Source: JAICUY01 sp963716585 (GTDB taxonomy: Bacteria; Chloroflexota; Limnocylindria; QHBO01). Taken from it: a stretch of 64,000 nt of DNA. Of the stretch, positions 27,703 through 35,612 are shown piece by piece (within the stretch, counting starts at the first letter, position 1; every line of letters begins with the position of its first letter). Under the pieces are notes generated by a model. That model was not told where the DNA came from. It was given only the letters and a program-made list of their open reading frames with translations, and made no database searches. Position numbers and translations under genes: made by a program. The stretch lies in NCBI GenBank assembly GCA_963716585.1, contig CAVQTN010000004.1:744001-808000 (forward strand), written 5' to 3'.

Positions 27703-28649
27703 CTAACCCGTCGCGGGTTTGTGGACGACCAGCACCGATGCCTGGGCGTTGATCAGCACGTTGCGGCCTAGCTGCCGAGCACGGCACGCTTCAGTCCGGC
27801 GCGCCCACGTGAACCGATGATCGCCAGATCGCTGCCCGCCTTGCCGGCCGCCATCAGGATCTCGTGCGCCGGGTCTCCGGTACGGGATTCGGCCCTCGCC
27901 TCGATACCCGCTTCCTGCAACTGGCCGGCGGCTTGGGCGGCAAGTTGCCCGTACTCCGCCTGCAGCGTCGCCAGCTCGCCGCCGTAGTCGCCGATCACCT
28001 GCGGGTACATGCTCGGCGTGATACCGGACCGCCACAGCACCGGCGGCTGCGCGATGCTGATCACGGTGGTGTCCTGGCCACACAGGAAGGGCCGTCGGGT
28101 CATCAGCGCGACCGCCTCCGTCGACTCCGGCGATCCGTCGTAGGCGAGCAGCACACGTGCAGCCGCCGCGCGGCGCGCGACCAGGACCGGGCACGGCGCG
28201 CGGTCGACCAGCTCCGCCGACACCGAGCCGAGAAGCATCGTGGCTATTGGACCGTGGCCGCGGCTGCCAGCCACGATCAGGTCCGGGCCGAAGTCAGCTG
28301 CGACATCGAGGATCGCGTCGGCGGGCCGCCCGTAGAGCACTGCACGCTCCCCCGTGACCGCCGGCGCCACCGCCTTGGACGCCTCGTCAAGAACGCTCTC
28401 GAGGTCCTCGACGTAGGGCTGCTCCAGCGCAGCGTCCGGCGGCGGAGCACCGAGCAGCGGGAAGCCGAAATCCTGCACCGTGGTGATCACGCTGACGAAC
28501 CGGATCGTGCTGCCATCCGGCCATGCCAGTCCGTTCACCAGGTCGATGGCGACCCGCGACCCGGGTGATCCGTCGACCGCCACCAGCACGCGCATGGGGT
28601 CGGGCTCGTGGCCGTCGATCGCGTCGATCCCCTCAGACGTATCGGTCAT
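27703..28649 (-). CDS. Universal stress protein, tandem UspA domains, frameshift at the last strand
   Basis: Two Usp domains of about 145 residues. The first starts MRVLVAVDGSPGSRVAIDLV and ends AGSRGHGPIATMLLGSVSAEL. The second starts RVLLAYDGSPESTEAV and ends IGSRGRAGLKRAVLGS. There the frame meets a stop at 27768, but shifting one base continues the normal C-terminal strand LGRNVLINAQASVLVVHKPATG to 27703. One base appears missing near 27769. The real product is therefore probably 314 residues, or is prematurely ended at 293. The chosen start is the ATG giving MTDTSEG; upstream starts exist. The CtpF-like ATPase follows at 41 bases, and a DevR-like box lies upstream. Confidence 0.88.
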
Positions 28650-28740
28650 GTCAGCATTCTCCAGTCCGGCGCTGCCGAGGCGCGCCGGCAGCTGCACCTC
28701 GCTCATGGTCAAGACTGGCGCAGCGCCCCCTTGTTGGGAA

Positions 28741-28754
28741 CGGCCATTCGGCCC
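28741..28754. promoter_or_regulatory. Candidate DevR-like box in the divergent stress protein/CBS promoter region
   Basis: CGGCC-ATTC-GGCCC, with the exact 11-mer GGCCATTCGGC also found at 24047. It lies 92 bases before the stress protein start (minus strand) and 106 bases before the CBS gene (plus strand). Confidence 0.5.
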
Positions 28755-28859
28755 GGTGGCGAGTGACCTCCGGCAGTCGACGAACGTCTCGGCCATAACC
28801 GATGCTCCATGCAGGCACCGCAGCCATTCGATCGCCGCGGCGAAGCAGGAGGAAACACG

Positions 28860-29279
28860 ATGACGACGACAATGTCGACCGACCTCCGCGTCGGCGACGT
28901 GATGAGCTTCAACCCGGTGATGATCGGTCCTGACGCGCCGGTCGCCGAGGCCGAGCGGCTGATCAAGACCTATCGGGTGTCCGGCCTGCCTGTGGTCGAG
29001 GACGGCCTCGCCATTGGCGTGGTGAGCCAGACGGATCTCACCGTCGCTCACTCGAGTGAGCTGGTCAGCGCGAACTGGGAACGTATGCGTGTCCGGCACC
29101 TGATGACCGTGCCGCCGGTCTGCGTGCACATCGGGACCTCCGCCGAGTATGCAGCGCGGCTCATGCTGACGCGGCACATTCATCGGCTGGTGGTGGTCGA
29201 CGATGACGATCGCGCGATCGGCGTCGTCAGCTCGCTCGACCTATTGCGAATGCTGGTGGACGACCCGGACCTGCTGTAG
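28860..29279 (+). CDS. Tandem CBS-domain protein (Hrp1-like)
   Basis: A 139-residue protein consisting of two CBS motifs only: VGDVMSFNPVMIGPDAPVAEAERLIKTYRVSGLPVVED and VRHLMTVPPVCVHIGTSAEYAARLMLTRHIHRLVVVDDDDRAIGVVSSLDLLRML. Such proteins bind adenine nucleotides or other ligands as dimers. The length and single-pair build match hypoxic response protein 1 (Rv2626c). The ATG follows a strong AGGAGGAA box. The gene is divergent from the universal stress protein, with a shared DevR-like box. The ligand is not readable. Confidence 0.92.
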   Translation: MTTTMSTDLRVGDVMSFNPVMIGPDAPVAEAERLIKTYRVSGLPVVEDGLAIGVVSQTDLTVAHSSELVSANWERMRVRHLMTVPPVCVHIGTSAEYAARLMLTRHIHRLVVVDDDDRAIGVVSSLDLLRMLVDDPDLL

Positions 29280-29465
29280 GCGCCTCGGCACGTCGGCTGG
29301 CAGCGATCTCGAGCGGGCCTTCGACTGCCCTACCTCATCCGTTTCGAAGACGGTGTTGCACCGATGGCAGCGTCCCGATTGCCGACGGGCTTCATCGAAC
29401 GCGAGGCGAATCCTGCAACGCAGGACGCGGCGGCGCCGCTCCGGGCTGGCCACTTCATCAGGGCG

Positions 29466-29900
29466 TCACCAGGTCGGCCCGTGGTACGTCGCGCGTTCTC
29501 GGCGCGCGTCGCGCACCTTGGCCGTTGCGTGCGGCCCGCGGAACGCGTGCTCGATGGCTTCCACCAAGCTCGCGCGCGTCGGCGCCACGACCGGATCGTT
29601 CAACTCGGCGGCCTGACTGCCGGCCGAGTGATGCCCCGCCGACGACGTCACCACCAGTGGCTTGTCGCCGTGCAGGCGCATGAGCTCATCGACGAGGTCC
29701 GGGTGCATCGCGTCCCAGCGGTCGTAGAGCAGCACGTCGGCCGCCTCCACCTGCCAGCACGGCTGCCCGCGCAGGACCGGGCAGGGGCCGCCGCCGATCG
29801 GTCCGGCGCACTGATCGACCTCATACCCGGCGCGGCGCAGCTCGTCGCCCTCGATGTCCGCCACGTTAGCGTCGTGGTACACGAGGAGTACACGCGTCAT
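29466..29900 (-). CDS. Hypothetical receiver-like protein, 144 residues
   Basis: The start MTRVLLVYHDANVADIEGDELRRAGYEVDQCAGP resembles the first strand and helix of a response regulator receiver, but acidic residues of the phosphorylation site are not evident. Later it has VLLYDRWDAMHPDLVDELMRLHGDKPLVVTSSAG, where LLYD could be the phospho-acceptor strand and TSSAG the switch strand. Cysteines occur at CPVLRGQPC. There is no output domain. A strong AAGGAGG box precedes the ATG. I do not recognise a named family; a stand-alone receiver or a nucleotide-binding two-layer fold are both possible. Confidence 0.7.
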   Translation of the reverse strand: MTRVLLVYHDANVADIEGDELRRAGYEVDQCAGPIGGGPCPVLRGQPCWQVEAADVLLYDRWDAMHPDLVDELMRLHGDKPLVVTSSAGHHSAGSQAAELNDPVVAPTRASLVEAIEHAFRGPHATAKVRDARRERATYHGPTW

Positions 29901-30286
29901 CGTCGCCGCCTCCTTTCCTCGCCGCGGCTGCCTACGTCGAGATGGTGGCTACGCCCGCGAGATGTCAGTCAGGATCGGTCCACGCGCAAGCCGGCGCCAG
30001 AGCCGAATGTCACGCTCTGGCAGGACGAGTCGCCCGGTGACAGTGGCCCGTCAAGGCACACCGCGAATCGCCGGTGATGCGTGGAGTTTTGGCTGGTCCA
30101 CCGGACGCGACAGCCAACAGCGTAACCGTGACCGACGGACGTCGGCCTGGTGGCCGCGCAGGCGCAAGGTCTTGGAGAAACCGCGATCCAGAATCCGAGG
30201 AGGCGCGCCGATGAAGGCTGTATCGCCGGCCTGGCGACTATCCCAGTACTCGGCAGAGTCCGTGCCGGGTGGTCGCATCGGTCATG
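29901..30286. other. Gene-free stretch of 386 bases
   Basis: No convincing gene. A GGAGG-preceded ATG at 30211 opens 88 codons, but they run antisense into the SDR gene and resemble nothing. At 30000-30013 GAGCC-GAAT-GTCAC weakly resembles the DevR-like boxes (six of eight conserved positions). I see nothing else. Confidence 0.4.
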
Positions 30287-31042
30287 TCACCTGGCCGTCC
30301 AGCCGCCGTCGACGTAGACCTCCGATCCGGTCATGTATGACGCGAGATCGCTGGCCACGAAGACGATCACGTTCGCGACCTCCTCGGCGCGGCCCCAACG
30401 GCCCATGGGCGTCGAATCCAGGATCGCTTGCTCGGTCGGCGTGCCCTTCAGCTCTTCGACCAGCGGCGTGTCGATGAACCCCGGATGTATCGAGTTGACC
30501 CGGATACCCTCTTTCGCGTAGCGAATCGCGGCGTTCTTGGTCATCAGCCGCACGGCGCCCTTGCTGGCGTGGTACGCGATGGATGCGCCGAAACCACCGA
30601 CCGCTCCGAAGATCGAGCTGACGTTGACGATCGACCCGCCGCCGCCTTGACGCATCTTCGGGACTGCTGCCTTCATCCCGAGCCAGACGCCTTGCTGGTT
30701 GATGGCTATCGTCCGGTCCCAACCTTCGAGGGTCTCCTGCTCGACGTCGGCCATGGATCCGATGCCGGCGTTGTTGACGAGGATGTCGAGCCGCCCAAAG
30801 TCGCTCACCGTCCGCTCGGCCAGGTTCCGCCACCCGTCCTCATCGGTCACGTCGAGGTGAGCGTACGTCACTGAAGCTCCGTTGCCAGAGAGCTCGCGCG
30901 CAAGCGCCTCCCCCTCGTCATCCAGGATGTCCGTTGCGACGACCGTCGCGCCCTCGAGCACCAGCGACCTCACCGCTGCGTTCCCGATGCCGCGAGCGGC
31001 GCCCGTCACGATCGCGACCTTTCCTCGCAGTCTCTGTTCCAT
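30287..31042 (-). CDS. Short-chain dehydrogenase/reductase
   Basis: A 251-residue classical SDR oxidoreductase. It has VAIVTGAARGIGNAAV (cofactor Gly-rich motif), ATDILDDEG (Asp after beta-2 suggests NAD), HLDVTD, NNAGIGS, the catalytic Ser in VNVSSIFG, YHASKGAV (YxxxK) and HPGFIDTPL. It resembles cyclohexanol or 3-alpha-hydroxysteroid dehydrogenases, but the substrate is open. The chosen ATG has GGAGGCAACGAGGC upstream; the frame extends 25 codons further upstream without support. Flavodoxin lies 78 bases upstream on the same strand. Confidence 0.92.
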   Translation of the reverse strand: MEQRLRGKVAIVTGAARGIGNAAVRSLVLEGATVVATDILDDEGEALARELSGNGASVTYAHLDVTDEDGWRNLAERTVSDFGRLDILVNNAGIGSMADVEQETLEGWDRTIAINQQGVWLGMKAAVPKMRQGGGGSIVNVSSIFGAVGGFGASIAYHASKGAVRLMTKNAAIRYAKEGIRVNSIHPGFIDTPLVEELKGTPTEQAILDSTPMGRWGRAEEVANVIVFVASDLASYMTGSEVYVDGGWTAR

Positions 31043-31120
31043 TGCCTCGTTGCCTCCAATGAGATCGTGGCCCGACGCGTTGGGCTGCCGGGCGACGCGC
31101 CCATCGTCAAGCGCCATTCT

Positions 31121-31612
31121 TCAACGTCCCCGCGCTGACCCGGCCAGCTGCCGGGCATCTGCCGACGCTGCCACCTGCTCAGCAAGCCACGCTGCCCAGG
31201 CGGCCGCTCGCTGCTCCTCGCCCGGCTCGAGCTCGGGCTTCAACGTCACGATGAAGCTTTCGGGTTCGGCGATCATGCGGGCGCCATCGGCCCGCAGTCG
31301 CTCGGCGATCTTCGCCGCCGCCGAGCCGGACAGCAGCTTCGGCCAGTGGACGCGGGTGTCGAAGGCCGCCGCCTGCAGACCGCTGAAGCTGCCTTTCGGA
31401 AGCCGATCGAAGAGCCTCTTGACCTCCGCGGTCATGCCGTGACCCTCGGTCGGCCCCCCGAGAAACAGCAGATCGACGGAAACCGGCAGTGCGACGACTC
31501 CCTCTGCGTCCACGAGGTCAACCCGTCCACGACTCTCGATCGCGGCAGCGATCGAGCCTGCGATCCAGCGCGTATTTCCCGAGTGCGATGCGTAGATGAC
31601 GAGACTGTTCAT
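31121..31612 (-). CDS. Flavodoxin domain protein
   Basis: A 163-residue flavodoxin-like FMN protein. The phosphate-binding loop is near the start (LVIYASHSGNTRWIAGSIAAAI; T/SxxGNT). VDLLFLGGPTEGHGM gives the 60s flavin loop. The C-terminal LKPELEPGEEQRAAAWAAWLAEQV forms a helix. Similar single-domain proteins occur as flavodoxins or menaquinone-dependent protoporphyrinogen oxidase-like proteins. The ATG has a clear AGGAGGG box. Its position among hemerythrin, redoxin-like and SDR genes suggests electron transfer in a stress response, but the partner is unknown. Confidence 0.88.
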   Translation of the reverse strand: MNSLVIYASHSGNTRWIAGSIAAAIESRGRVDLVDAEGVVALPVSVDLLFLGGPTEGHGMTAEVKRLFDRLPKGSFSGLQAAAFDTRVHWPKLLSGSAAAKIAERLRADGARMIAEPESFIVTLKPELEPGEEQRAAAWAAWLAEQVAASADARQLAGSARGR

Positions 31613-31760
31613 GACGTCCCTCCTGTGACGCCTAGCTCGACCGGCGTCCAACTCCATCACCTTCCAAGCCGATGCTGTGACGCGGCCTGACGTCGAACCA
31701 GTGCCGATCGTTGTGGAACGCGGTGACATTCGGATCTCCCGCCAACTGACCGTGCGGGCG

Positions 31761-32174
31761 CTACGGAGTCCAGTCGCGCTCCCGTGGATCGTCGAGAACG
31801 CCGCATTCCGGGCACGCCGTTGCGAGGAACCTGAACCACTCCGCGACGGCGTGAGCATTGGGCAGGCCGCTGGGATCGACCGCATCGACCGCGTCATAGA
31901 CCTGGCCATATCGGTCCACGATCAGCACCCGATGAGGGCGCTCACCGTCACGGTCAACGAGGACCAGCCGGCCATCCCATGCGGCGAACTCGGCGCTGGC
32001 TGCACCAAGGGCGGCAACGTATGCGCCAAGATCGTTGCCACCGGGCAGCACGAAGGCCGTCGCGTCCAGGCGGCGGACGGCGCCGAAGTCGACAATCGCC
32101 GGCGGCAGGATGTCTCCGATCCGGGCGCCCCGAACGAGCGACGCCAGCCGACCGGCTTCGACGCGCAGCGTCAA
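31761..32174 (-). CDS. Redoxin (thioredoxin-fold) like protein without the usual cysteine pair
   Basis: A 137-residue protein whose TTG start overlaps the stop of the gene before it (TTGA). RLVLVDRDGERPHRVLIVDRYGQVYDAVDAVDPSGLPNAHAVAEWFRFLATACPECGVLD is characteristic of AhpC/TSA-like redoxin proteins that sit beside hemerythrin genes. The C-terminal CPECG is the only CxxC and is outside the thioredoxin fold centre, so classical peroxiredoxin chemistry is not evident. Family recognition is from memory. It may be an electron carrier or regulator within the hemerythrin/DUF2249 operon. Confidence 0.7.
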   Translation of the reverse strand: MTLRVEAGRLASLVRGARIGDILPPAIVDFGAVRRLDATAFVLPGGNDLGAYVAALGAASAEFAAWDGRLVLVDRDGERPHRVLIVDRYGQVYDAVDAVDPSGLPNAHAVAEWFRFLATACPECGVLDDPRERDWTP

Positions 32175-32359
32175 ATGAGCTCGACCATCAGCTCGGGGAG
32201 GATGTCGACGCATCGGTCAGGGTCGCTTGTCCCTACCTCGTCGATGAGCCCGCACGCCCACGGCGTCAGCATCGGGCTGCCGGAGTGCGCGGTCGTATCG
32301 GCGCCGGCCTCGGCATCGGCGTCATCGGAGACTGCGTCGGGGGTGGTGAGAATCAACAT
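32171..32359 (-). CDS. Small hypothetical acidic protein, 62 residues
   Basis: A short frame with a good AGAGGAG box seven bases before its ATG. Its stop overlaps the TTG of the redoxin-like gene by four bases, so it is probably translated. It begins MLILTTPDAVSDDADAEAGA and continues to CGLIDEVGTSDPDRCVDILPELMVELI. It has two cysteines and strong acidity. I do not recognise the family. Two DevR-like boxes lie in the gap upstream (32416-32451). Confidence 0.6.
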   Translation of the reverse strand: MLILTTPDAVSDDADAEAGADTTAHSGSPMLTPWACGLIDEVGTSDPDRCVDILPELMVELI

Positions 32360-32415
32360 GTTGAACGCTCCTCTGTGTGCAGTCCCATGTGAACAGGCGA
32401 CGAGGCCCGGCGACA

Positions 32416-32451
32416 GGGCCGCATGGCTCGGTTCGTCGGGCCATGGGGCAC
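32416..32451. promoter_or_regulatory. Two adjacent DevR-like boxes
   Basis: GGGCC-GCAT-GGCTC (32416-32429) and GGGCC-ATGG-GGCAC (32438-32451) sit 22 bp apart centre to centre, two helical turns. They lie in the 92-bp gap upstream of the small gene at 32359. Paired boxes at this spacing are typical of DevR-regulated promoters in mycobacteria. Each box alone would be weak. Confidence 0.4.
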
Positions 32452-32925
32452 TCAGGCCGGCTGTGCCACTTCCGCGACCGCCGTCCGCCCGATGCGGACG
32501 CGCCAGACCTGTGGTCCCTCCTCGAGGTAGTCCCAGCTGAATGTGCCACCCTGCTCCGCTGCGAACTGGTAGTAGAGCGGCTTGGGATCGTGGTCGTTGA
32601 CCAGCACGAAGGCCGATCCGACCGCCAACTTGTCGAAGGTCTCGAAGATCAGCGCATGCCGTCGGATGGGCGGTTCAGTGCGCACGTCCAGTACAAGGTC
32701 CTCGCTCACCAGGGTGCTCCTCTCTGCTGTCTGCGCGGCTTCGACCCGCGCCAGGTGATGCATCACGCCATCGATGCGGGATGCGATACGCGGCTCGTCG
32801 CGCCGCACGCTCACGTAGGCCTCGGCGGCCAGTCGATTGGCCGCCTGGGGCTGACCGGCGGTGCCAAGCCGTCGCAGGGCCTTGATGAGCACCCCGGCCA
32901 GCCCATCGGCGGCTGAATCGGTCAT
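32452..32925 (-). CDS. DUF2249 domain protein
   Basis: A 157-residue protein. The first 75 residues form a helical region (DGLAGVLIKALRRLGTAGQPQAANRLAAEAYVSVRRDEP). The C-terminal 75 residues are a DUF2249 domain: VRTEPPIRRHALIFETFDKLAVGSAFVLVNDHDPKPLYYQFAAEQGGTFSWDYLEEGPQVWRVRIGR. DUF2249 proteins accompany hemerythrin, denitrification and nitric oxide genes; the biochemistry is not known. The start overlaps the upstream hemerythrin stop by four bases. The two are therefore one operon. Confidence 0.9.
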   Translation of the reverse strand: MTDSAADGLAGVLIKALRRLGTAGQPQAANRLAAEAYVSVRRDEPRIASRIDGVMHHLARVEAAQTAERSTLVSEDLVLDVRTEPPIRRHALIFETFDKLAVGSAFVLVNDHDPKPLYYQFAAEQGGTFSWDYLEEGPQVWRVRIGRTAVAEVAQPA

Positions 32926-33392
32926 GCGCTGTGCGCCTCGCCAAGCAGCTCATGCATGCCGCCCAGCAGCACGACCAGGTCGGCGTGCTCATCGGCGACC
33001 AGCGCCGGAATGAGCAGGTCGTTCTCTTTGGAGAGGTGCGAATCGAACAGCGCCAGGATGGCGCTCGACAGCGCGACTGCCTGGATTGCATCGGTCGCCC
33101 GCCGAAAGGCATCGACGTGTGTCACCAGGTTGCGATGCTCGTCCCGCATGGCGTGCACGAGCATCGCGGTCAGACCGCGATCGCCTTCCGGGTACAGCGC
33201 CTGCTCCTCGGCCAGCGCGTGTGGCAGCAGATCGTGCTCGAGGTACTCGAGCACCGCGCGCTGCTGGTCGACATGATCCTGCCGCGCCTGAACCGCCGCG
33301 CCGAGCGCCGCCACGCGTTGTCTGAGCGTCGTCGCCATCTCGTCATGGTGGGCGCGCATCGCATCGGCCGCCTGCTGCTCGTTCATCGTCAT
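32922..33392 (-). CDS. Hemerythrin HHE-domain protein
   Basis: A 156-residue four-helix di-iron protein. His/Glu ligands are visible at MRAHHDEMATTL, LEHDLLPHALAEEQALYP, MRDEHRNLVTHVDAF and FDSHLSKENDLLIPAL. HHE proteins bind oxygen or nitric oxide or repair Fe-S centres (YtfE/RIC). The gene is first of an operon with DUF2249 and is divergent from an Fe-S type regulator at 33464, a common arrangement in NO detoxification loci. No cysteines for a ScdA-type domain are present, so its exact job is open. Confidence 0.92.
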   Translation of the reverse strand: MTMNEQQAADAMRAHHDEMATTLRQRVAALGAAVQARQDHVDQQRAVLEYLEHDLLPHALAEEQALYPEGDRGLTAMLVHAMRDEHRNLVTHVDAFRRATDAIQAVALSSAILALFDSHLSKENDLLIPALVADEHADLVVLLGGMHELLGEAHSA

Positions 33393-33428
33393 CGCTGCTG
33401 GCTCCTTGGCCGGGTGGTTGGGGACACT

Positions 33429-33462
33429 TGATATTTACGCCTACTTCCGTGCAAAATGCAAC
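33429..33462. promoter_or_regulatory. Imperfect inverted repeat in the hemerythrin/regulator divergent promoter
   Basis: TTGATATTTACG and CGTGCAAAATGCAA face each other across an 8-base spacer, with AT-rich arms in an otherwise GC-rich region. The 71-bp gap separates divergent start codons. It is a plausible operator of the regulator at 33464, and could also contain -10/-35 elements. This rests only on the symmetry. Confidence 0.35.
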
Positions 33463-33463
33463 C

Positions 33464-34120
33464 ATGCATCTCGAGCAACAGCACCATCGCGTCCTCGCCG
33501 GCGTCAGCAGGTCCCGCCTGCTGGCCGTCCTGCGCCGATCCGCGCAACCGATGGGCGTCCGCGAGCTGGCCGATGCCGTCGATCTCCATCCGAACACCGC
33601 GCGCGAGCACCTGGACCTGCTGGTCCGGGCCGGGCTGATCACACGAAGGTCAGCCGCGCCGACCGGCCGCGGCCGTCCCGGGCTGCGCTACATGGCCGAG
33701 CCGGTCGCCGCGGAGGCCGATCCCAACGCCTACCGTGCGCTGGCAGCTGTCCTGACGAACGAGCTCGTGCAGCGGCCGGATGCCCGAGACGCGGCGATCA
33801 GCGCCGGCGAGCGCTGGGGCCGGACGGTGACCGATCCGGCGCTTGGTGCCACAGCACCAGAGGCCATCGGCCGCCTGATCGCGCTGCTCGATGACGCGGG
33901 CTTCGCGCCCGAGCCGTCGACCGATCCGGCCCAGCCCATCCGTCTGCGGCACTGCCCCTTCGAGCCGCTGGCCCGCGAACACGCCAACGTGGTGTGCGGC
34001 GTACACCTTGGGCTGATGCGCGGAGCGCTTCGCGCGATGGGCGCGCCGCTCGAGGCGGTCAGCCTCGAGCCGTATGTCGCGCCGGATCTCTGCCTGGCCC
34101 ACATCGAGGGGACACGATGA
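33464..34120 (+). CDS. Helix-turn-helix regulator with a C-terminal cysteine cluster (SufR-like, possible Fe-S/NO sensor)
   Basis: A 218-residue ArsR/DeoR-like winged-helix repressor. The DNA-binding part is RSRLLAVLRRSAQPMGVRELADAVDLHPNTAREHLDLLVRAGLITR. The C-terminal domain holds LRHCPFEPLAREHANVVCGVHLGLMRGALRAMG, then EPYVAPDLCLAHIEG. Three cysteines spaced like those of SufR-type regulators could ligate an Fe-S cluster that NO or O2 would destroy. The ATG gives MHLEQQHHR; an in-frame TTG 12 codons upstream is less likely. Its stop overlaps the next start (ATGA). It probably controls the hemerythrin operon and its own downstream operon. Confidence 0.85.
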   Translation: MHLEQQHHRVLAGVSRSRLLAVLRRSAQPMGVRELADAVDLHPNTAREHLDLLVRAGLITRRSAAPTGRGRPGLRYMAEPVAAEADPNAYRALAAVLTNELVQRPDARDAAISAGERWGRTVTDPALGATAPEAIGRLIALLDDAGFAPEPSTDPAQPIRLRHCPFEPLAREHANVVCGVHLGLMRGALRAMGAPLEAVSLEPYVAPDLCLAHIEGTR

Positions 34121-34455
34121 CCGGCATGGACGTCGCCGAACTGCTCGCCACGCCCGTGCCCGAAGCGGTGCTGACCGAGGCACTGCGCACCGTGATCGAT
34201 CCGGAGCTGGGCGTGAACATCATCGACCTCGGGCTGGTCTACGCCGCCGAGGTGCTCGACGGACAGGCCCGCATCCTGATCACCACCACCACGCCGGCCT
34301 GTCCGCTCGGCCCGTACCTCACCGACGGCATCCGCTGGGCGCTGCTCAACCTGGATGGCGTGCTGGACGTCAGCGTCGACGTCACGTACGAGCCGCTGTG
34401 GTCGCCCGACCTGATGACCGATTTCGCCAAGGAGCAGCTGGGCTGGCGGCAATGA
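34117..34455 (+). CDS. SufT/MIP18-type iron-sulfur assembly factor
   Basis: A 112-residue MIP18/DUF59 family protein. Motifs are DPELGVNIIDLGLVYAAEV and the conserved Cys in TTTTPACPLGPYLTDGI. Members help Fe-S cluster maturation (SufT, PaaD-like). It overlaps both neighbours by four bases, so it is translated as part of the operon 33464-35594. In an NO-response context it may repair or load nitrosylated Fe-S proteins. Family assignment is firm; the client is unknown. Confidence 0.9.
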   Translation: MTGMDVAELLATPVPEAVLTEALRTVIDPELGVNIIDLGLVYAAEVLDGQARILITTTTPACPLGPYLTDGIRWALLNLDGVLDVSVDVTYEPLWSPDLMTDFAKEQLGWRQ

Positions 34456-35594
34456 TCGAGCGTCGCAGCCTCGCCCTGGTGGCGCTCGGTGGCCTGTCGA
34501 TGCTGGCCGGACTGACCGGCGCCCTCGTGCTGCTCGGCCTCCGAACGCCCGATGCCGCGGTTCACCTCGCCGCCGCGCACGGGCTGCTGATGGCGCTCGG
34601 CTTCCTGGGCACCATGATCGCCCTCGAGCGCGCCGTCGCGCTGGGAGCCACCTGGGCGTACTTCGCACCGCTGGCCGCCGGCCTGGCCGCCGTCGCGCTG
34701 ATCCTTGACGCCCCGGACCTCGTCTCTGGGGCGCTGCTGCTGGCCGGTGGCGCCGCGTTCGTGGCCATGTACGTCGCCTTCGACCGCATCGAGGTCTCAC
34801 TGCACACGCGCCTGCAGGCCGTGGGTGCCATCGCCTGGCCGGTCGCCGCGCTGCTGTGGCTGAGCGGCCGGCCGGTCAGCGTCATGGTCCCCTGGCTGGC
34901 CGCATTCCTGGTCCTCGTCATCGCGGGCGAGCGGCTCGAGCTCTCGCGCCTCGGCCAGCTTGCCCCCAGGGCGCGAGCGACATTCATCGCTGCCGCCGGG
35001 CTGTTCTCCCTCGGCGTGCTGCTGACCCTGTGGCAGGCCGATCTCGGGTTGCGCCTCGCCGGCATCGGCCTGCTGACCATGACCGGCTGGCTGGCGACGC
35101 ACGACCTTGCCCGGCGGACCGTCCGCATGCGAGGCGTCACCCGCTTCATCGCCCTGTGCCTGCTCATCGGCTACGCCTGGATGGCGGCCGCCGGATTGAT
35201 CTGGATCGGCTTCGGCGCCAGCGCGGGCGGCGGCGCCTACGACGCCGGGCTGCATGCCCTCTTCCTGGGCTTCGTGATGTCCATGGTCTTCGGCCACGCC
35301 GCGGTCATCGTGCCGGCGGTCCTGCGCGTCGCGCTTCCCTACCACCCGCGCTTCTACGCCCATCTGGCGCTGCTCCACGCCGGGCTGCTGCTGCGCCTGG
35401 TCGGCGGCGACCTGCTGGGGTTGCCGCCGCTGTGGCAGGCTGGTGGCGTGCTGAACGTCCTGGCGCTGCTCCTCTTCGTCGGCTCGTCGGCGACCGCTGT
35501 CGTCCAGGGCCTGGCCGCCCGCCGCCCGCCACCCGGTCGACGTGTTCATGCAACGATCCATGCCTTGCGCCGTCAGCCGGTGCGCATTGACTGA
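34452..35594 (+). CDS. Polytopic membrane protein, NnrS-like
   Basis: A 380-residue protein with about twelve predicted transmembrane helices. Histidines recur in or beside helices (VHLAAAHGLLMALGFLGT; GLHALFLGFVMSMVFGHAAVIVPAVLR; ALLHAGLLLRLVGG). The last pattern recalls NnrS, a heme-copper membrane protein of the nitric oxide response. I assign NnrS-like by pattern and context, not by a full family match. It overlaps SufT by four bases and precedes a flavin reductase. A transporter is the alternative. Confidence 0.65.
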   Translation: MIERRSLALVALGGLSMLAGLTGALVLLGLRTPDAAVHLAAAHGLLMALGFLGTMIALERAVALGATWAYFAPLAAGLAAVALILDAPDLVSGALLLAGGAAFVAMYVAFDRIEVSLHTRLQAVGAIAWPVAALLWLSGRPVSVMVPWLAAFLVLVIAGERLELSRLGQLAPRARATFIAAAGLFSLGVLLTLWQADLGLRLAGIGLLTMTGWLATHDLARRTVRMRGVTRFIALCLLIGYAWMAAAGLIWIGFGASAGGGAYDAGLHALFLGFVMSMVFGHAAVIVPAVLRVALPYHPRFYAHLALLHAGLLLRLVGGDLLGLPPLWQAGGVLNVLALLLFVGSSATAVVQGLAARRPPPGRRVHATIHALRRQPVRID

Positions 35595-35612
35595 TCTGAA
35601 AGGAACGGGATT

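Noticed and set aside
29241..29453. A 70-codon minus-strand frame with a CHRC motif
   Set aside because: One CxxC, no ribosome binding site, and overlap with the CBS gene's end; too little to call a zinc protein.
30211..30477. An 88-codon plus-strand frame with a GGAGG box at 30211
   Set aside because: It runs antisense into the SDR gene and its protein is Arg-rich noise.
33410..33436. TTGGGGAC near 33411 as a DevR half-site before the hemerythrin operon
   Set aside because: The second half is missing, and half-sites are common by chance.
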